Part shown: in pieces, positions 63,236 through 64,000 of the stretch
How the letters are laid out: each line of letters opens with the position of its first letter
Numbering within the stretch: the stretch's first letter is position 1
Made by a program: the position numbers and the translations under genes
Notes under the pieces: generated by a model
What the model was told of the DNA's origin: nothing
The model's input: the letters and a program-made list of their open reading frames with translations, nothing else
Database searches by the model: none
Origin: F23-D06 sp045132055
GTDB taxonomy: Bacteria > Bacteroidota > Bacteroidia > Bacteroidales > WCHB1-69
Reading direction: 5' to 3'
NCBI GenBank assembly: GCA_045132055.1
Contig: JBGURP010000033.1
Coordinates: forward strand, 248,001 to 312,000
DNA: 64,000 bases

Positions 63236-64000
63236 TTATTTCAAAAAATCCTCATCTGTCAGCGTGTTCAGAAACGCCTTGAGGTCGGCAATTTCGGATG
63301 GGGTGAGCATCGTGCCCCCGTCGTTGATATGGTGCATGAGCGGGCTTACGTAGGGAGATGGTTGCAGTCCTTGGTTATAAAAGTTCAGCACCTCGTCCAG
63401 CGTTTGGAACCGCCCATCGTGCATGTACGGTGCGGACACAGCCACATTGCGCAATGAAGGTGCGCGGTACGCGCCGTGGTCGGCATCATGGCCGGTGAAT
63501 GCGTATCGATCTTGTGCGTCGGTGAAAACGTTGTCTAATCCGTTGTTGTAGAATAGGTTGGTAGTGAACAGCGGCGATCCTTCGCTGCCGTGGCAGTGGA
63601 AACAGTCGGCACCCTCCTCCGTGGTGAAGAGGATGTAGCCGTGCAGTTCCTGCGGGGTGAGCTGTTCCTTGCCTTGCAGATAGCGGTCGAATTTGGAGTT
63701 GCCGGACACCAGCGAGCGCACGTACTGGGCGATGGCCTTCTGCACGCGCGCCATGGTGATCTCTTCGGAGCCGAAGGCCTTGCCGAACATCTCGGGATAT
63801 TTGCTGTCGGCGCGCAGTGCTGCCAGCGTGCGCGCTTCCGTGCTGCACAGTTCGTCATCGGCCTTGATGGCCATCAGCACGATGTCCTCGATGCTCTGGC
63901 GGCCCTTGACGTTCTGCGGGCAGATGCTGCCGTTCCAGGAGTAGCCCTCATGGTTGAAAACCAGATTCATCAGCGGCATGGCATTGTGGTGGGTGGCTTT
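63236..64000 (-). CDS. Di-haem cytochrome c peroxidase / MauG family, 5' end outside window
   Basis: The frame is open to the right edge, adding Lys-Ala-Thr-His-His-Asn-Ala before the first ATG at 63979, so the gene starts beyond the window. The 254 visible residues contain one haem site, GADCFHCHGSEG, and its likely axial Met/His region (YMHDGRFQTLDEVLNFYNQG), with APSLRNVAVSAPYMHDGRF typical of the C-terminal peroxidase domain. The first haem site must lie upstream. The enzyme would reduce hydrogen peroxide in the periplasm or act like MauG on a protein. Confidence 0.9.
   Translation of the reverse strand, partial: KATHHNAMPLMNLVFNHEGYSWNGSICPQNVKGRQSIEDIVLMAIKADDELCSTEARTLAALRADSKYPEMFGKAFGSEEITMARVQKAIAQYVRSLVSGNSKFDRYLQGKEQLTPQELHGYILFTTEEGADCFHCHGSEGSPLFTTNLFYNNGLDNVFTDAQDRYAFTGHDADHGAYRAPSLRNVAVSAPYMHDGRFQTLDEVLNFYNQGLQPSPYVSPLMHHINDGGTMLTPSEIADLKAFLNTLTDEDFLK

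Overview
The window comes from a member of the Bacteroidota, most likely a Bacteroidales-type organism. Four things point that way: parts of the type IX secretion system (a PorT-like barrel protein at 8713, the PorX-type response regulator at 46803, and a cargo protein with a type IX sorting tail at 51184); many promoters with the Bacteroidota -7 box TAnnTTTG; family-specific genes (GWxTD protein, DUF4301, NhaD, OMP-type TonB receptors, a eukaryote-like GlyQS); and a tRNA without an encoded CCA. The genus cannot be fixed from this sequence alone. No phage, insertion sequence, rRNA operon or CRISPR array is visible, so this is mostly a housekeeping and cell-envelope stretch.

Layout. 1-1.8 kb: end of a DUF349 protein, a DUF2147 protein and an S4 RNA-binding protein. 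1.9-2.6 kb: a toxin-antitoxin-like pair between two perfect 52-bp direct repeats. 2.7-7.5 kb (minus): nadA, then a coupled rseP / MBOAT acyltransferase / SGNH-like operon. 7.6-14.2 kb (plus): heptose kinase, PorT, glycyl-tRNA synthetase, GWxTD protein, sugar transferase and porin. 14.2-21.4 kb: lipoprotein, endonuclease/phosphatase-family protein, rhomboid protease, aroA, PatB-type C-S lyase, gcvT. 21.5-23.8 kb: three small envelope proteins of unknown role. 23.9-29.4 kb (minus): tsaC, the SRP RNA, an arginine-decarboxylase-like enzyme, a leucine-rich protein, a YafQ-type toxin-antitoxin pair, a lone riboflavin kinase and sufB.

29.5-38.7 kb (minus): the most interesting block. An alarmone-type RelA/SpoT synthetase, an HD hydrolase with intact (p)ppGpp-hydrolase motifs, an APH-like kinase, a membrane SpoIIE phosphatase fused to an RsbW-like ATPase, and a STAS protein follow each other with overlaps or gaps of 1-2 bases, directly behind trxB. 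I infer a signalling module that joins nucleotide second messengers to partner switching. Upstream lie two lipoproteins, a sirtuin and pfkA.

38.7-64 kb: rplY, a PpiD-like foldase, a TonB-type receptor, a barrel protein, nhaD, porX, a manganese (yybP-ykoY) riboswitch with terC, a MATE exporter, a gingipain-adhesin-like type IX cargo protein, an unknown conserved protein, tRNA-Glu, a second TonB-type receptor, a hairpin-rich non-coding stretch, DUF4301, an EF-G, a DUF4412-like protein and the end of a di-haem cytochrome c peroxidase.

Between genes there is a second layer of organisation. Heptanucleotide arrays carrying a stop triplet in nearly every unit sit directly behind stop codons of at least six genes. 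Several are followed by hairpin repeats of two or three families. One such hairpin pair has supplied the C-terminus of TerC.
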